Assembly (NCBI RefSeq): GCF_900142385.1
Contig: NZ_FRAQ01000001.1
Location: forward strand, 124,001 to 188,000
Length of the DNA stretch: 64,000 nt
Origin: Marinobacter antarcticus
GTDB taxonomy: Bacteria; Pseudomonadota; Gammaproteobacteria; Pseudomonadales; Oleiphilaceae
Reading direction: 5' to 3'
A program made the position numbers and the translations under genes. Shown in pieces: positions 44,965 through 53,650 of this stretch. Each line of letters begins with the position of its first letter. The stretch's first letter is position 1. The notes beneath the pieces are model-generated. The model saw nothing but the letters and a program-made list of their open reading frames with translations, was not told the origin of the DNA and searched no databases.

Positions 44965-46317
44965 TTACTTATTCAAGCGCTCCATTTCTGCAAGCAACTC
45001 TTCTGTCTTCGCTTTCATCAGAGGTATGTCACCACGGGTTTCCACGTTCAGGCGAACGACGGGTTCCGTGTTGGACATGCGCAGGTTAAAGCGCCAGTTG
45101 TCGAATTCGACGCTGAGGCCGTCTACGTAGCTGACGCTTTTTGCGCCGGCTCCGTATTTTTCCTCGATGGCTGCGATCACCTTGGGAGGATCAGCGATGG
45201 TGCGGTTGATTTCGCCACTGGCCGGATAGGCTTCAATACGGGCATCGATCAGGGATGAGAACGGCTTGCCGGACTGGCACAGGCGTTCGGCGATCAGCAA
45301 CCAGGGAATCATGCCGCTGTCGCAGTAGGCGAAATCCCGGAAGTAGTGGTGAGCGCTCATTTCCCCGCCGTAAACCGCGTCTTCGTCTCGCATGCGTTGC
45401 TTGATGAAGGCATGGCCGGTTTTGCTTTCGATGGCTTCGCCGCCGGCGGCTTTTACCAGGTCCTGGGTATTCCAGATCAACCTCGGGTCGTGGATGACCT
45501 TGCCGGGGCCGGTTTTGCGCAGGAACTGATCAGCCAGCAGGCCGACAATGTAATAGCCTTCAATAAACCGACCGTTCTCATCAAAGAAGAAGCAGCGGTC
45601 GTAATCACCATCCCAGGCGATCCCCATAGCTGCACCGTGTTCGATTACAGCATCGGCTGTGGCAGCGCGATTCTCTTCGAGGATGGGGTTGGGCACCCCA
45701 TGGGGGAAGTTACCGTCTGGCTGATGGTGCACTTTGATGAATTCGAAAGGCAGGTGCTTTTCGAGTTGATCGATCACCAGGCCCGCACCGCCGTTGCCGG
45801 CGTTGACGACAAGTTTCAAGGGGCGCAGGGCAGCCGCGTCAACGTACCCCAAGAGGTGGTCTATGTAAGCCCTGGTGACTTCCAATGTTTCATATTTGCC
45901 CTGTACCGGCGCGTCAGCAAAGGGCTCGCGCACCCGGTCGCGAATATCGTTCAGACCATTATCGGAGCTGATCGGGCGGGATTCCGGCCCCACCATTTTC
46001 ATGCCGTTATGATTTCTGGGGTTGTGGCTGGCGGTGACCATGATGCCGCCGTCCATTTCATAATGGCTGGTGGCGAAATACACCTGTTCGGTACCACACA
46101 AACCTATATCGAACACATCCGCACCCGCTGCCATAAGTCCGGAGCTCAGGGCTTTGGTGATTTCCGGGCTTGAGAGGCGAATGTCATAGCCGACAATGAC
46201 TTTTTTAGCGCCAGTGATTTCCACATAGGCACGGCCGATGAGCTCGGCCAAAGCTGGGTTCAACTGCTCCGGCACACTGCCGCGCAGGTCATAGGCTTTA
46301 AAGCAGGACAGATCCAT
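44965..46317 (-). CDS. Phosphomannomutase/phosphoglucomutase
   Basis: Interconverts hexose 1- and 6-phosphates for polysaccharide synthesis. The 450-residue protein has the phosphoserine loop TASHNP (S97), the metal loop GDYDRC and a C-terminal phosphate-binding SNTEPVVRLNVE. The CpsG/AlgC-type sequence MDLSCFKAYDLRGSVPEQLN suggests mannose-6-phosphate use. Confidence 0.9.
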   Translation of the reverse strand: MDLSCFKAYDLRGSVPEQLNPALAELIGRAYVEITGAKKVIVGYDIRLSSPEITKALSSGLMAAGADVFDIGLCGTEQVYFATSHYEMDGGIMVTASHNPRNHNGMKMVGPESRPISSDNGLNDIRDRVREPFADAPVQGKYETLEVTRAYIDHLLGYVDAAALRPLKLVVNAGNGGAGLVIDQLEKHLPFEFIKVHHQPDGNFPHGVPNPILEENRAATADAVIEHGAAMGIAWDGDYDRCFFFDENGRFIEGYYIVGLLADQFLRKTGPGKVIHDPRLIWNTQDLVKAAGGEAIESKTGHAFIKQRMRDEDAVYGGEMSAHHYFRDFAYCDSGMIPWLLIAERLCQSGKPFSSLIDARIEAYPASGEINRTIADPPKVIAAIEEKYGAGAKSVSYVDGLSVEFDNWRFNLRMSNTEPVVRLNVETRGDIPLMKAKTEELLAEMERLNK

Positions 46318-46326
46318 CGTCGGTAT

Positions 46327-46803
46327 TTACTCCGCAGCAGCAGATTGCAGTTGAATGTAGTTTTGGATTCCCATCAGGTTGATCATTTCCAGCTGGGTTT
46401 CGAGCCAGTCAATGTGCTCTTCTTCGCTGTCAAGAATGCTGCGGAACAGCTCACGGCTTGTGTAATCGTTAACGGACTCGCAGTAGAGAATCGCTTCTTT
46501 CAGATCGACATGGGCGATGTGTTCGATCTTAAGATCGCAGGCAATCATTTCCTCAACGTTCTCGCCGATCATCAGCTTGTTCAGGTCTTGCAGGTTGGGC
46601 AGGCCTTCCAGAAACAGAATGCGCTCGATCAGTTGATCGGCGTGCTTCATTTCATCGATGGATTCTTCATACTCCTTGGCCGCAAGCTTGGTGATGCCCC
46701 AGTCCTTGTACATGCGTGAATGCAGGAAGTACTGGTTAATGGCTGTCAGCTCGTTGGCAAGGACTTTGTTCAGAAACTGGATGACTTTCTTATCGCCTTT
46801 CAT
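46327..46803 (-). CDS. bfr: Bacterioferritin
   Basis: Iron-storage 24-mer subunit of 158 residues. All diiron ligands are present: E18, E51, H54, E94, E127 and H130, and M52 for the bridging haem. The bfd gene lies 156 bp upstream on the same strand. Confidence 0.97.
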   Translation of the reverse strand: MKGDKKVIQFLNKVLANELTAINQYFLHSRMYKDWGITKLAAKEYEESIDEMKHADQLIERILFLEGLPNLQDLNKLMIGENVEEMIACDLKIEHIAHVDLKEAILYCESVNDYTSRELFRSILDSEEEHIDWLETQLEMINLMGIQNYIQLQSAAAE

Positions 46804-46959
46804 TGCAACGCTCCTTGATCCCAGCCGATGGGTAAACCTTTTGAATAAAATCCAATCCGGCTGGTTAGTTCGGGTTCAGAAAATTCTCTCGTCACCCAGC
46901 AAGAATAGCGTGTTAAAGCGCATTACAAAATTGCGGAAAGGAAATAAACCCCGGGGACG

Positions 46960-47166
46960 TCAGGCGGGGCTTGCCAAGATGTTTGCCAAAGCGAGGTAAT
47001 CCGGCGCGCGGCTTTCACGCAGAATGCCGCGCGCTGTCGAGGCGCAGCGTCCGCACTGGGTACCTACGCCCAACTCTTCACCGAGCTGGCGCATGGAAGA
47101 AACACCGTTTTCTGCAGCTTCACGGATATCCCGGTCTGTGACTCCGTGGCAAAGGCATACATACAT
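46960..47166 (-). CDS. bfd: Bacterioferritin-associated ferredoxin
   Basis: A 68-residue [2Fe-2S] protein that reduces the iron core of Bfr so iron is released. The cluster cysteines are in MYVCLCHG and GTQCGRCAS. A Fur box lies 30 bp upstream, matching expression under iron starvation. Confidence 0.95.
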   Translation of the reverse strand: MYVCLCHGVTDRDIREAAENGVSSMRQLGEELGVGTQCGRCASTARGILRESRAPDYLALANILASPA

Positions 47167-47197
47167 AATGCAATCCTACCAACGACAACAATGTTAG

Positions 47198-47212
47198 TGA
47201 TAATTATTGTCA
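47198..47212. promoter_or_regulatory. Fur box upstream of bfd
   Basis: TGATAATTATTGTCA matches the 7-1-7 Fur consensus (TGATAATnATTATCA) at 14 of 15 positions counting the free middle base. It lies 31 bp before the bfd ATG, over the likely promoter. Confidence 0.8.
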
Positions 47213-47264
47213 TTAGCATCCAAGATTGCAAGTCTGTTGTATTAATTTTGTGCAAGGGATTGTT

Positions 47265-48557
47265 TCAGGCCTCTGCCTCTCGGGTCAGGTTTCTGGATCC
47301 CGAATCGGTAACCACCACATTATCTTCTATCCGTATTCCTCCACATCCCTGCAATTCTTTAATCAGCGCACGGTTCATATGTTCCCCGAGAGGGCCAGAA
47401 AGAAGCGGCTCAAGCAAGGAGGGTATGAAATACAACCCTGGCTCAATGGTAACGACCATGCCGGGCTCCAGCGTTCGGACCAGACGAAGAAAGGGAGCGT
47501 CAGCAGGGGACGGTACCGGCTTGCCAGCAACATCGTGTACCTGAACGCCAAGGAAATGCCCTATGCCGTGGGGGAAAAAGGCCCGGGTAACGCCTTCGGA
47601 TACCATCTCCTCATCGCTCAGGCCGCTGACCAGACCTGCTGCACTCAGCAAGGCGGCAATGCCCTGATGCGTTCTGCGGTGGATGTCCACATAGTCAACG
47701 CCCGGAGCTACCATTTTGCATAGCCGGAACTGCAACTGCTCAAGGCCCTGCACGAGCGCGCCAAAGCGCCCTTCCCCGACACCAGCGGTGGTGCGGGTAA
47801 CGTCGGAGCAATAGCCCCGGTAACGCACTCCGGCATCAATCAGTAAGCTGCGCGATTTGTCGGGCGCTGCCGCGTCGTAGCACTGGTAATGCAGTGTCCC
47901 GGCATGCTCGTTTACACCAATAATGCTGTGATAAGGGGCATCGGCCTCACGCTGCTGTGTTGCGCGCTGGTATGTCAGGTTAATTTCAAACTCGCTGGCA
48001 CCGGCTAGAAACGCATCGCGGGCGGCGTGATGCCCTGCAATGGCCAACCTGTTGGCGTGGGCCAGGCAGGCTATTTCGTAGGCTGTTTTATGCACCCGCG
48101 TTTCATCAATCGCATCGCAAAGCGCGCCTGGATTGTGCTCACCTGACACATCCGCCAGCAGCAACGGATCACCGATAACAGCCAACTGGCCTAAGCTGTC
48201 CAGCGCAGGCGCCGCGCGATGCTCGCTGAAGCGAAGCTCGAATTCCGCCAGCCAGGGTTCCTGTGCCAGCTCAAGACTCGCGTGCCAGAAATCAACAGGC
48301 TGATGCATTGAGAGCAGTGGCTTGTGGCCTTTCCGTATCAGCAGCCATGCGTGTTCAAAACCGGCGAGCCCCGTCCAGTGCAGGAACGGGCCATAACCCT
48401 GAAATTGCCAGGACTGATCGTCTCCGTAGCGCACAGGCGCCGCGCCAGAACTGATAAGCAAGCTGTCATATCCATGGTTTTCCAGAACCTCCTCATAGCG
48501 GCCCTGCAGAATACCCACGTGATCAATCTGAAGAGACAGCAGATTGGTGTCAGGCAT
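47265..48557 (-). CDS. pepQ: Xaa-Pro dipeptidase (prolidase)
   Basis: A metallopeptidase of 430 residues that splits dipeptides with C-terminal proline. The pita-bread metal ligands are visible: the D in LIDAGVRYRG, D in YCSDVTRT, H in FPHGIGHFLGVQVHD, E in TIEPGLYF and E in GIRIEDNV. The length matches PepQ/OPAA. It overlaps the LysR gene by 8 bp, and the dipeptide transporter lies upstream. Confidence 0.92.
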   Translation of the reverse strand: MPDTNLLSLQIDHVGILQGRYEEVLENHGYDSLLISSGAAPVRYGDDQSWQFQGYGPFLHWTGLAGFEHAWLLIRKGHKPLLSMHQPVDFWHASLELAQEPWLAEFELRFSEHRAAPALDSLGQLAVIGDPLLLADVSGEHNPGALCDAIDETRVHKTAYEIACLAHANRLAIAGHHAARDAFLAGASEFEINLTYQRATQQREADAPYHSIIGVNEHAGTLHYQCYDAAAPDKSRSLLIDAGVRYRGYCSDVTRTTAGVGEGRFGALVQGLEQLQFRLCKMVAPGVDYVDIHRRTHQGIAALLSAAGLVSGLSDEEMVSEGVTRAFFPHGIGHFLGVQVHDVAGKPVPSPADAPFLRLVRTLEPGMVVTIEPGLYFIPSLLEPLLSGPLGEHMNRALIKELQGCGGIRIEDNVVVTDSGSRNLTREAEA

Positions 48558-49464
48558 GTTGGTTTTCCAGTGTTTTCCAGAGAGTTAAAAAGTCGTCTGA
48601 GCGTTGCTCACGCAGGCGGATAAGGCGGATTTCCAATGGGACATCCCAGCGTTCGTCGCCAGCCCGCGTCAGACTGCCAAAGTGCTCGCTCTTTTCCGTC
48701 ATCCGGCTGGGCAGCCAGCCCATTCCAAAGCCCTGCTTGACCAGCGCCTTGACGCTTGCAGACTGGGTGTTTTCGTTCAGTGGCAGGAGGTTTACGGATT
48801 CTTTAATCCGCGCCAGATGCGATTCAATTGCAGACTGCAAAAATCCCCGCGAATGATAGCCAATCAGCGGCACCGTCTGGCCTGCGGTTCCCGGCAGAGG
48901 AAACCGGGGCTGGCCGTTATCCGCTGCAACACTCACTGGGACCAGCCACTCGCGGGCAAGAATGATTGATTCGTACTCGCCCTGGCCAAGTCGGTCACTC
49001 CAGGGCAAATCCTGATGCCAGTAACACAGCACCAAATCGCATTCGCCGCCGTCGAGAGCATCCAGAAATTGCTCCCCCACCCAGCTTGTCGCGTTGAGAT
49101 TGAGCTGCAAGCGGTCTGCAACGCCTGCATCACTGGCCCAGCGCTGGTAAAAATGGGAAAAAAGCCCTTGGGTAGAACCCACACTGATGCGCGCAGACAC
49201 TTCCGCTTCCATATCGGCAATCTGGCTGCGGACTTCGCGGACATCCCGGGTTACCCGCTGGCATAGATCAAGAAACCGTTCCCCGGCCGGTGTCAGAGAC
49301 AAGGGCAGAGTCTGCCGGTTAATCAGGGTAGCACCCATGGCTTCTTCAAGCAGTTTAATGCGACGGCTGAACGTGGGCTGGCTTACATGCTGCAGTTCGG
49401 CGGCACGCGAAAAATGGCGTGTGCGTGCCAGCATCATGAAGTCTTCCAGCCAGCGTATTTCCAT
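48550..49464 (-). CDS. LysR-family transcriptional regulator
   Basis: A 304-residue regulator with the winged-helix domain (FMMLARTRHFSRAAELQHVS, QPTFSRRIKLLEEAMGATLI) and a periplasmic-binding-type effector domain. It is coupled to pepQ and lies just after the dpp genes, so it may control them (inference). The effector is unknown. Confidence 0.9.
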   Translation of the reverse strand: MEIRWLEDFMMLARTRHFSRAAELQHVSQPTFSRRIKLLEEAMGATLINRQTLPLSLTPAGERFLDLCQRVTRDVREVRSQIADMEAEVSARISVGSTQGLFSHFYQRWASDAGVADRLQLNLNATSWVGEQFLDALDGGECDLVLCYWHQDLPWSDRLGQGEYESIILAREWLVPVSVAADNGQPRFPLPGTAGQTVPLIGYHSRGFLQSAIESHLARIKESVNLLPLNENTQSASVKALVKQGFGMGWLPSRMTEKSEHFGSLTRAGDERWDVPLEIRLIRLREQRSDDFLTLWKTLENQHA

Positions 49465-49551
49465 GGGCTCCCCAGCAAACTAACAAGTAAAGAGTGACGG
49501 TTTTTCAAAAGCTACTCACCGCGCGCATCATAGCTTATTGCAGTAGCCTTC

Positions 49552-50562
49552 TTACAACCGCCCTTCTTCCACTGCATGGCAGGCAACCTGTGCACCACCG
49601 TCAGTAGCAATAAGCTGAGGTATTTCCTGGCGACAGCGCTCATTAGCATAAGGGCACCGGCCATGGAATACGCATCCGGATGGCAGATTGACCGGCGTTG
49701 GCACTTCCCCTTGTAGCCGAATGTAGTTGGGCCTGTCGTCTGCCAGCTTGGGTATTGCTGAAAGCAAAGCCTGGGTGTACGGATGGCGCGGCGCGGCAAA
49801 CAGCGTTTTGGTATCCGCCAGCTCACACACACGCCCCAGGTACATCACAGCAACCCGGGTGCCGAAATGTTCCACCACGGCAAGATCGTGGGTGATAAAC
49901 AGGTACGTCAGATTGCGGGTCTCCTGAGCGTCCATCAGCAGGTTCAGCACCTGGGCCTGAATGGATACATCCAGTGCCGATATGGGCTCGTCCGCCACAA
50001 TGAACTCAGGGTCCACCGCCAGGGCACGTGCGATGGCAATGCGCTGGCGCTGGCCACCGGAGAATTCGTGGCCAAACCGGCTGCCCCAGTCCGGATCTAT
50101 CCCCACGGACGCCATGACCTCCTGAACCTTGTCGCGCACCTCGCTGCGAGCCAAGTCCGGGCGGTGAAAATGAATCGGTTCTTCCAGAGTCTGCTGAATT
50201 GTCATACGCGGGTTCAGAGAGGCGTAGGGGTTCTGGAAGATCATCTGCATTTTGCGGCGATACGGCAGCACATCCCGACCTTTGAGATTATCAATGCGCT
50301 GGCCACCGTAGTGAACCTCTCCGGCGCTGGGCGACAACAAGCCCATAACCGTGCGGGCAATCGTGGACTTGCCGCAGCCTGATTCGCCCACCACACACAG
50401 CGCCTCACCTTTCTGTACCTGCAGATCGACACCGTTGATGGCATGCACCGCTTCTTGCTTGCGCTGGAAACGGCCGTTTTTGAAGGTGATCTGCTCTAGC
50501 AGGCTGCCAGAAAGATCAAACCGCTTTTCCAACCCGCGAATTTCTACCAGTGGGGAGGTCAT
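49552..50562 (-). CDS. dppF: Dipeptide ABC transporter ATP-binding protein DppF-type
   Basis: ABC ATPase of 336 residues: Walker A GESGCGKSTIA, signature FSGGQRQRIAIA, Walker B FIVADEPISALDVS, and the C-terminal oligopeptide-transporter extension with cysteines (GCVFHGRCPYANERC), which can bind a cluster. Overlaps dppD by 4 bp. Confidence 0.92.
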   Translation of the reverse strand: MTSPLVEIRGLEKRFDLSGSLLEQITFKNGRFQRKQEAVHAINGVDLQVQKGEALCVVGESGCGKSTIARTVMGLLSPSAGEVHYGGQRIDNLKGRDVLPYRRKMQMIFQNPYASLNPRMTIQQTLEEPIHFHRPDLARSEVRDKVQEVMASVGIDPDWGSRFGHEFSGGQRQRIAIARALAVDPEFIVADEPISALDVSIQAQVLNLLMDAQETRNLTYLFITHDLAVVEHFGTRVAVMYLGRVCELADTKTLFAAPRHPYTQALLSAIPKLADDRPNYIRLQGEVPTPVNLPSGCVFHGRCPYANERCRQEIPQLIATDGGAQVACHAVEEGRL

Positions 50563-51569
50563 GATCCGGCCTCCTGCATCTGCTTCTCCTGCTCAATCAG
50601 GTTGCTGACCTCGTAACACGCCACATCCACGTTCCCGGAGCGCACGTACTCGGGCATGGTTTGCCGGCACTGATCGGTAGCGAAATTGCAGCGCGGATGG
50701 AACGGGCAGCCGGTCGGTACGTTTTTCAGGGACGGCATGGAACCGGGAATCTGGAACAGCCGCGCACCGGGCTCGCCCATCTGCGGCAATGCATTAATCA
50801 ATCCCTGGGTATAGGGGTGCTGGGCATCGTTGATGATCTCCCGCGTTGGCCCCTGCTCGATAATGCGGCCGGAATACATCACCAGCATGCGCTGGGTTAC
50901 CTGGGATACAACACCCAGATCGTGAGTGATCAGCATCAGCGCTACATTTTCCTGCTCACACAGATCCAGCAGCAGCGCCATGATCTCTGCCTGTATCGTC
51001 ACATCCAGCGCCGTGGTGGGCTCATCGGCAACGATGATTTCCGGATCCAGCAACAGGGCAATGGCAATAATCACCCGCTGGCGCATACCACCCGACAACT
51101 CGTGGGGATACTGGTCCAGCCGTTTTTCCGGCGAGGGAATCTGCACCTTGCGCAGCTTGCTCAGCGCAATATCCCGCGCTGCTTTCGTGCTGGTCTGGCG
51201 GTGAGCCTTAATGGCCTCAACCATCTGGGTCCCAATCCTCAGCACCGGGTTAAGCGTCATCATCGGATCCTGAAAAATCATGGCAATGCGGTTACCGCGA
51301 ATCTTGCGCAGCTCCCGCTCGCTCATGGCAGCCAGGTCTCGGCCTTCGAACAGAATCTGCCCGCCGGCAATATAACCCGGGCGGGCAATCAGGTTGAGGA
51401 TCGAGAAAGCCGCAACAGATTTACCGGCACCAGATTCCCCCACCAGGCCCAGCCTCTCGCCCTTGTCGAGGCTGAAGCTGATACCGCGCAGGGCCGTGAG
51501 ATCGCCGCCGCGCACGGCAAACCGAACATCCAGATCTTTTACTTCCAACAGTGGCGTGTCGCTTTTCAT
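50559..51569 (-). CDS. dppD: Dipeptide ABC transporter ATP-binding protein DppD-type
   Basis: ABC ATPase of 336 residues: GESGAGKSVAAF, LSGGMRQRVIIA, IIVADEPTTALDVT, and the extension GCPFHPRCNFATDQC. It starts 6 bp after dppC ends, in the dppA-B-C-D-F order. Confidence 0.92.
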   Translation of the reverse strand: MKSDTPLLEVKDLDVRFAVRGGDLTALRGISFSLDKGERLGLVGESGAGKSVAAFSILNLIARPGYIAGGQILFEGRDLAAMSERELRKIRGNRIAMIFQDPMMTLNPVLRIGTQMVEAIKAHRQTSTKAARDIALSKLRKVQIPSPEKRLDQYPHELSGGMRQRVIIAIALLLDPEIIVADEPTTALDVTIQAEIMALLLDLCEQENVALMLITHDLGVVSQVTQRMLVMYSGRIIEQGPTREIINDAQHPYTQGLINALPQMGEPGARLFQIPGSMPSLKNVPTGCPFHPRCNFATDQCRQTMPEYVRSGNVDVACYEVSNLIEQEKQMQEAGS

Positions 51570-51575
51570 GGTTCT

Positions 51576-52508
51576 CTAGCCCTTGTACAGCCGTGGGTTC
51601 ATAACATCCCGCAGCCAGTCACCCAACAGGTTAATGACCAGCACGAGCACGACCAGCACCAGGCCGGGAAGCAGGGTAATCCACCAGGAACCACTCTGAA
51701 TGTAGTCGAAACCGGATTTGATCAGCGAGCCCAGAGAAGGCTGTGTCTCCGGCATTCCAAGCCCGAGAAACGACAGGGCCGCCTCGGAAATAATCGCGTT
51801 GGCGATCTGTACGGTGGCAATAACAAAAATCGGAGAAAGCGTGTTGGGCAGAATATGGCGGAACATGATGCGATTGGTACGAAAGCCCATCACCTTGGCA
51901 GCATCAACATACTCCTTCTTTTTCTCCGCCAGCACGGACGCGCGCACGGTGCGGGCAATCTGCGGCCACTCGGCAATACCGATGATGAAAATCAACATGT
52001 AGATGGCGATCTCACCAAACATCAGGTTACCAAAGCTGGCCTTGAATACCGCACCCACAATGATGGCAACCATCAGGGTGGAGAAAGAAAGCTGAACATC
52101 AGCAATACGCATCAGGAGGGAATCTACGCGGCCCCCCAGATAGCCCGCCAACAGCCCGAACAGAATGCCAAGCGCGGCCTGCAGCACCACAGCGCCAAAG
52201 CCGATCAGCAACGACACCCGGGTGCCGTAAAGAATGGTGGAGAGCATATCCCTGCCCTGGGAATCTGTGCCCAGAGGGAAGGCCGGATCTGCGCCCTGCA
52301 TACCCACCGGTGGCAGTTCCGAGTTCATGATATTGATCAGCGCCAGATCGTAAGGATCCGTCGGGGCCAGCAGGGGTGCGAAAATTGCCGCCAGCACCAT
52401 CAGCAGCAGTACGAGAAAGCTGACGATCGCAACCTTGTCGCGCTTGAAGCTATACCAGAGAAAGGACTCGCGAAAGCGATCCCAGCGTGAAAGAGTCGCT
52501 GTTGTCAT
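51576..52508 (-). CDS. dppC: Dipeptide ABC transporter permease DppC-type
   Basis: A 310-residue permease with about six helices, the N-terminal oligopeptide-permease-C signature (FKRDKVAIVSFLVLLLMVLA, APLLAPTDPYD) and the EAA loop. Overlaps dppB by 4 bp. Confidence 0.93.
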   Translation of the reverse strand: MTTATLSRWDRFRESFLWYSFKRDKVAIVSFLVLLLMVLAAIFAPLLAPTDPYDLALINIMNSELPPVGMQGADPAFPLGTDSQGRDMLSTILYGTRVSLLIGFGAVVLQAALGILFGLLAGYLGGRVDSLLMRIADVQLSFSTLMVAIIVGAVFKASFGNLMFGEIAIYMLIFIIGIAEWPQIARTVRASVLAEKKKEYVDAAKVMGFRTNRIMFRHILPNTLSPIFVIATVQIANAIISEAALSFLGLGMPETQPSLGSLIKSGFDYIQSGSWWITLLPGLVLVVLVLVINLLGDWLRDVMNPRLYKG

Positions 52509-53554
52509 GCTTTCTTACCTGTCAGTTTAACCGTGGGGTTCACCAGCCCGTAAACCAGATCCACCAACGTGTTCGTAATCACAAAAATCAGACCCACGAC
52601 CATCAGATAGGCGACGATCAAGGGAATATCGCTTCGAGTTATGGCCTCGAGGAACATCAGCCCGACGCCCGGCCACTGGAATACGGTTTCAGTAAGAATC
52701 GTGTAGGCCACCATGATGCCAATCTGCACACCACCTACGGTGATGACCGGCAGCATGGTGTTCTTGAGGGCGTGAAGAAAATTGATCCGCACCGCGCTCA
52801 GGCCTTTGGCCCGGGCGTAACGAATGTAGTCGCTCTGCAGCACCTCCATCATTTCCGCACGAATCAGGCGGATGAACAGCGGCAGCATGATGGACGCCAG
52901 AGACACACAGGGCAGCACCAGGTGCAACAGACCACTTTTCGAGAAAAAGCCGGAATACCAGGTGCCAAACAGGTGAGTCAGTTCATCGCCGCGGCCATAG
53001 GATGGCAGGCCGCCTTCGGTGCTCACAGCGCCGTTCAGCCACTGACCCCAGCTGGTGTCCACCGGGAACCACTCAACGGTTACACCGATGGAATATATCT
53101 GGATAAGAACGATGGCCGTAAGAAATACCGGGATGGAGATCCCGACGGTACTCACACCCATAAAGAACTTGGACAACAAAGTCTGTGGCCGGATGGCGGC
53201 ATAGACACCAATGGGCACCGACAACAGCATGATGATCAGGCTGGACCCGATCACCAGCTCCAGAGTCGCCGGCAGGTGTTCAGAAATCACTTCAAGGGTA
53301 GGCTTGCCGTAAAAATAGGAGTTGCCCAGATCCCCCTGAATGGCGTTACCCGCAAATCGCAGATACTGAACCACCATGGAGTCATTTAGCCCCAGCTCGT
53401 CGCGCAGGGCTTCCCGCTCCTCCAGGGAGACTGACATACCCACCATTTCCTGAAGTGGATCGCCCAGGCCATCCTGGATGGCAAACGCGATCACACTGAT
53501 CACGAACATGACCAGCACTGCCTGGGATATCCGCTGAACCAAAAACGCTAACAT
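52505..53554 (-). CDS. dppB: Dipeptide ABC transporter permease DppB-type
   Basis: A 349-residue permease with a first helix right at the N-terminus (MLAFLVQRISQAVLVMFVIS), about six helices in all, and the EAA loop region DYIRYARAKGLS. The start at ATG 53554 is taken; the extension to 53599 is Arg/Gly-rich and overlaps a hairpin. Confidence 0.92.
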   Translation of the reverse strand: MLAFLVQRISQAVLVMFVISVIAFAIQDGLGDPLQEMVGMSVSLEEREALRDELGLNDSMVVQYLRFAGNAIQGDLGNSYFYGKPTLEVISEHLPATLELVIGSSLIIMLLSVPIGVYAAIRPQTLLSKFFMGVSTVGISIPVFLTAIVLIQIYSIGVTVEWFPVDTSWGQWLNGAVSTEGGLPSYGRGDELTHLFGTWYSGFFSKSGLLHLVLPCVSLASIMLPLFIRLIRAEMMEVLQSDYIRYARAKGLSAVRINFLHALKNTMLPVITVGGVQIGIMVAYTILTETVFQWPGVGLMFLEAITRSDIPLIVAYLMVVGLIFVITNTLVDLVYGLVNPTVKLTGKKA

Positions 53555-53585
53555 GAAGGATTTACCGTTCGTAAATGCTTGAAAG

Positions 53586-53610
53586 CCTCTCCCCCTCATC
53601 CCTGGAGAGG
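53586..53610 (-). repeat. Hairpin between dppA and dppB
   Basis: CCTCTCC (53586-53592) pairs with GGAGAGG (53604-53610) across an 11-nt loop; more CT/GA-rich sequence lies alongside. Such C/T-rich palindromes between the binding-protein gene and the permease genes often protect the upstream mRNA, raising the amount of binding protein. Confidence 0.5.
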
Positions 53611-53650
53611 GACGGGAGAGAGGTTTGGAGAGAAGGGAGCTGGCGCCCCC

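Noticed and set aside
50661-52490. Long plus-strand open frame (609 codons) opposite dppD and dppC
   Set aside because: Antisense shadow of two well-supported genes; its Gln/His/Arg-rich product has no family features.
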